A program made the translations under genes and the position numbers. The notes under the pieces were generated by a model. It was not told the DNA's origin, made no database searches, and saw only the letters and a program-made list of their open reading frames with translations. Below are positions 59,546 through 64,000 of a stretch of 64,000 nucleotides of DNA, one piece after another. Origin of the DNA: Augochlora pura (lineage: Eukaryota; Arthropoda; Insecta; Hymenoptera; Halictidae); the NCBI RefSeq assembly GCF_028453695.1, contig NC_135776.1, positions 16,562,663 to 16,626,662 of the forward strand. The letters are read 5' to 3'. Positions within the stretch are counted from its first letter, which is position 1. Each line of letters begins with the position of its first letter.

Positions 59546-61621
59546 TATACAATTCGAGATCGATGGTTCTGCTCTCTCTGGCCTTCCACAACAGCCATCG
59601 CAAAGTCTATTAGCAAATTAGCATTTGCTCTAATAATTGAGATGGTGGATGATGCGAAGTTCCCATGGGTACATTTACGTTGGCTACGTAGATACATATT
59701 GAATGCGGATGCTCGATAGTTTATGATACATTAGTCGCCTTTGAATTTTTAATTGTCGTGGAATTGCTGCGACGCGTCACCATGCTCGATACATAGCTAT
59801 GATTAACGTGTATAGTAAACTCTTTGAGGAAGCTGGAAAAATCCTTGTTCAAGTACTCTGGATTTATAATTGCAGCATATACCGGGTGAACTGTTATTTC
59901 TCTAGATAAGAACAAATGTATATTATAAGGTATATTATATTTAACAGAGCAGATCGATTATTGCGATAGTAACAATTTTATTTTCTATCTGGTATATAAG
60001 ACCTGCAGAAAGGTTAACATTATTATTTTTATTTTTTAAGTAAACGAATATAATATTAGTAATGTATTCTTTAGTATTGTATATATATTATAGTATATAA
60101 TATCAATATTACAATATACAATATTATATTCATATTATATTAATATTATATTAATTATATAATTGTAAAAAATATAATTAGTTCGTATATGTATTTCTCA
60201 AATACAATGCTGCTTGAGTAGACCTGAACACACAATATTATAATTTAATATAATAATTTATTTATTTTTTAATTAATATAATAATTTATTGCTGAAATTT
60301 GAAATTGTTTCATACAATTTTCTTTTATTTGATATAATTAAAAAAAAAATAATGTATTGAAAAGGTGAATGTATTGTGAGACTGAAGTTAAGTTTGAAGT
60401 CACCTTTACAATGTAATTTGTGGAAAACTGTCCAGTCTATTAAAGCTCCCAATACTGTTTATTAGCTTGTAGACTCTAGAGCAAGCTAAATTGAAATTGT
60501 AATTAAAAAACAAACGTCGGCATTGCCCTCGGTCTTTTTTCGAGTACTTCACTGAATGGAAGCCGATTTCCTTTCTTTGAAGGGTTACTTTTTATTCTGC
60601 CGGTGCACAGAAACATCCGACGAAGCTTCGGAACTACGAACGAGATTAGGTACAAGGAGTAAGCTTCAGGTTTCCAATTAGTTTGCTCAACACTGGACTA
60701 ATACAATATAAATATATTTTCGTTTCGAACATTCTTTTACGGAGCTATTAACGGCAAACGAAGTTCAAAGTTCAAATTGACCTTTAATAAGGAACGCTAT
60801 TAATAGTCAGCGACTAAATAGAATCAATAGAATATATCAAAATACGTAAGTTACTATATGTCAAATATAAATATTTATCAATAATATATTAATGTATAAG
60901 AGAATATGGAAAATATGCTGGCAACATGTCCAAGTAATTTTATTACTTAAACATAATAATAATCAATTGTTATTGAACTATCAGACGTTAGTTGATGATG
61001 TCGGATTTATAACAATTTTATTCAAGTAACAATAGACTGTAAATATTTAAATAATGGAAAGTAACATCTTTCAACATTTGATATATATATTGAAATAATA
61101 TATTTCAAGCAACATGTGTAAATACTCTTCAAATTACCACATACATAATTCCACGCAAATTAGATAACGCTAATGTTTAAACAATATTTTCCGTTATCAA
61201 ACAACAATATACTATAAATATATAAATAATGGCAAACAATATTTTTCAACACTTGAAATATATTGAAGTAACATACACATATCCTCTATATCGTCTTAAG
61301 AATATAATATTAATAATATATTGTATATTAATTTCTATTAAATATAACTTTCTGACAACTATTTATAATAATAAGCAACGACAACGAGGAACGTTATAAG
61401 ATTCTCGATCCATCGCGTTGCAAAGACGTAGATTAAGTCGTGCCCAAAATCCCTCGAATTAGGTACAGGAACATCAAAGGTACCGACAGAAGTTTTGCCT
61501 TTGGTGTAATAGTACTCCATGCTGATCGTACGAGATAAATGCGGTACCACTTCGCAAACGGACCAGAGATATCTCGATATACTATACTATACTGCGTCAG
61601 TAGAATGGTAGAAACGGTAAC

Positions 61622-61662
61622 TTAACCCTCATGCACTCGAGCGGTGACTTTCTGGCGAACTG
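61622..61662. mobile_element. Isolated family B-like end
   Basis: TTAACCCTCATGCACTCGAG then CGGTGACTTTCTGGCG resembles a family B terminus; no partner end seen, the flank is a satellite. Confidence 0.35.
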
Positions 61663-61674
61663 TTATATCCCGAT

Positions 61675-62130
61675 TGGAAAATTATATTATATAAATATAA
61701 TATGTATATAAAATTGAATAATATATTATACAAATATAATATATATAAAATTATATTAGACAAATATAATATATATGAAACTATATTATACAAATATAAT
61801 ATATAAAATTATATTAGACAAATGTAATATATATATAAAATTATATTATACAAGTATAATATATATAAAATTATATTAGACAAATGCAATATATATAAAA
61901 TTATATTATACAAATATAATATAAATAAAACTATATTATAGAAATATAGCATACATAAAATGATGTCATACAAATATAATATATATGTATATAAAACAAT
62001 GTTATACAAGAATAATAGATGTAAAACTACGTTATATAATTACAATATATGTAAAATTATATTATATAAACATAATATATAGAAAATTATACATTTAAAA
62101 TTCTTAAATGGTTTATAATATAAAAGTTAT
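61675..62130. repeat. ~29-bp AT minisatellite
   Basis: About fifteen units of ATATTATACAAATATAATAT then ATATAAAATT. Confidence 0.9.
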
Positions 62131-62552
62131 ATTACAATATTATTATATACTGTAATATATACAAATTCGCTAGAAACGACAAACGTCACGGTGGAAAATC
62201 CCCATAAATAACCCATCGACAAGCTTACGGTCATCGAACTGATCACTTAGAACAGCCGGTAGTCTCGCGGACACTTGCGAACGGGATAATTGCAATGCGT
62301 AATTACGTATTGATATTTGCCGTTCGCGCGTGTGCGTGCATATGCATGATTTGTTAAGACCGATGCGGCGTACTGACGTTATAGCACAATGTGCCAGCAT
62401 GTACGCGTGTGCATGCGCGAGTTAGCAACGTGGCATCACGAATCCGAAACCGTCTAAGATCCTACGAGGGATTTCGATAAGATTATCGCGTTTCTGGAAG
62501 ACCTGAATGGACCAGATGCACGTAACGTCATGCGACTGGGATGCGGTCATCA

Positions 62553-62889
62553 TACATGGTGTCCCAAGAATCTCTACCAATCTGGAAGAAGATAGCTGAG
62601 ATTATGTCAAGTATCTTTTTCCTTAGCGCAAATGGAATCCGCGGCTTTGTTTACGAGTTATTAATTAAAAACGCTGACCAATGAGAGCTGAGCTCTATTG
62701 GCGTAACATGGCAGAGCCAACTAGCGCGCGAAGCCCAATTTCATCGAGCTCGTCTCTCATTGGTCAACGTTTTTCGTTAATAACTCGTAAATAATGCATC
62801 GGAGAAAATTGTTGTAAAGGAAAAAGTTACTTGAAATTATGCCAGGAACCTTTATTTTTCACTTGCGAGTGATTTTTTATACCCTGCGT
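62553..62889. mobile_element. MITE family A, copy 6
   Basis: Left TACATGGTGTCCCAAGAATC; right, inverted, AACGCAGGGTATAAAAAATC. Arms GTTTACGAGTTATTAATTAA..GCTGACCAATGAGAG and CTCTCATTGGTCAACG..CGTTAATAACTCGTAAA. Inner GAGCTC motif kept. Confidence 0.85.
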
Positions 62890-64000
62890 TAATACAAATT
62901 ATTTTAAATTTTTTTTAACGCAGCCAATGGTGATTTTGTAATTGTTTATTTGAAGTTTTATTTCGAACGTTACTGTCGCAATGATTTATTATTATGTTAA
63001 CTAATCAGATACTTACGTTCGAATATTACATAATGTTTGTACATTAGTATAATCATAATTGATAATTCAAGTTTTGCAAGCAGAGCTGCTTACGATCGGT
63101 GTAAAATGTCTTCTATAAATTATTAATATATAAACTAATATCATTTTACAAAGCCTGTCATACTACAGCATCTCCTTGGCTCATTTTAAAGTGTGAAGCT
63201 TCTGCTTACATCAAGTATCGTTCCTGTACCATGTTTTCGCATAATGTAACAGGTGGGAAACTGAGAACATAATCTCCCTGGAAAAAGGGAGGATTAGAAC
63301 GTCTCTAAATACACAGGAAAATTTGTTTCGCGACTGATCGCAGCATAGATTTCAAAAATGAACCTTCGCCATTTACAACGACCCCTTGAACTTTGACATA
63401 ATATTTTTTTCAATCTCTTTATTCAGTTTCCAATGAAAGGGGTGTCGCATAATTTATTTTAACGCAACGATTACAAGGAGTCGGTCGAATAAGCTCCTGG
63501 TTTCTGCGCCATAAAATCATTAAAAAAAAATCGTACACCAAGTTTTAAGGGATCATTGCAAAGGGGAAGCTTTAGTCTTCAAATCCATGGTCGATTCATT
63601 AGCAAGAAAAATGTTTCCATGGTGTTACAAACGCTTCAATCTATAACATTTCCGAGTAAATTTATCGTTCAGAATTCTTCGTTTGCTATGAGTTGTAACA
63701 ATTGATTTATCATAATATGACTGTTCTATAATTTCGTTCACGGACACTTTTAACACCTTTACCTGTTCGGATTTTCTCGGTTCTTACTCGTAGAATCGAC
63801 GATATCTCTATGACCGATCAGCTGGCCACCAATGTAATGGATTGCCCGCATGTTGTCATGTCGCGCTTTAGTTACAGATCGCTATTTTTCATCATTTTCA
63901 CAGGTTTTTCTCTTTGGTCTTCTTCTGCGATAAAACACTTTTCCGAGAATAAAAAGAGCCGTTCTTCGATTACCAGCATTAGCGGAATGTTCGCAAAACT
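62890..64000. other. Right-edge noncoding region
   Basis: No supported gene on either strand, no RNA gene recognised. AT content is lower after 63.2 kb but frames close quickly. Confidence 0.5.

Noticed and set aside
59138..59621. 105-110-codon ORFs (YRIISYYIVLY repeats)
   Set aside because: Translation of the AT-rich satellite; no non-repeat sequence of coding character.
61359..61550. 63-codon - strand ORF with hydrophobic end
   Set aside because: Short, no family resemblance, no promoter or splice context.
1..64000. CRISPR arrays, operons, prophage, tRNA or rRNA genes
   Set aside because: Tandem arrays here have no spacer structure and lie in an insect nuclear context. No cloverleaf with A and B boxes and no rRNA motif was recognised by eye.

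Overview
The window is nuclear DNA of an insect, most likely a hymenopteran such as an ant, bee or wasp. It is AT-rich, its genes are split by GT-AG introns, and it holds many short palindromic MITEs (several flanked by TTAA) and AT-rich minisatellites. The taxon is inferred from style and gene content; no diagnostic marker was seen.

Two conserved genes lie tail to tail. On the + strand, 813-7650, is the 3' part of holocarboxylase synthetase (biotin-protein ligase). It has eleven exons whose phases all agree, giving 755 residues and a stop; the 5' exons lie to the left of the window or were not found. On the - strand, 52496 down to 16877, is a complete metabotropic glutamate receptor gene. 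It has fifteen coding exons totalling 2781 nt (926 residues), with a Venus-flytrap ligand domain, a nine-cysteine linker, seven membrane helices and a short tail. Its coding exons cluster between 16.9 and 35.3 kb. The start-codon exon stands alone at 52.3 kb, behind an intron of about 17 kb.

Layout: 0-0.7 kb, a candidate small - strand gene with its own TATA box; 0.8-7.7 kb, HLCS; 7.7-16.6 kb, the gap between the convergent genes, with a TTAA-flanked element, a short secreted-type ORF and an unrecognised coding-like - strand segment open in two overlapping frames; 16.6-35.3 kb, the receptor exon cluster, with a MITE in many of its introns; 35.3-52.3 kb, the giant first coding intron, full of minisatellites, a (GA)n tract and a decayed transposase scrap; 52.5-64 kb, sequence upstream of the receptor start exon, with two more MITEs, another palindromic element and satellites but no recognisable gene.

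The two main genes have unrelated roles: biotin attachment to carboxylases, and neuronal G-protein signalling. I found no evidence of a new multi-gene system. The most unusual items are the two MITE families scattered through one receptor gene, the dual-frame segment at 15 kb, the small TATA-driven gene at the left edge, and receptor features that bear on its subfamily and ligand.
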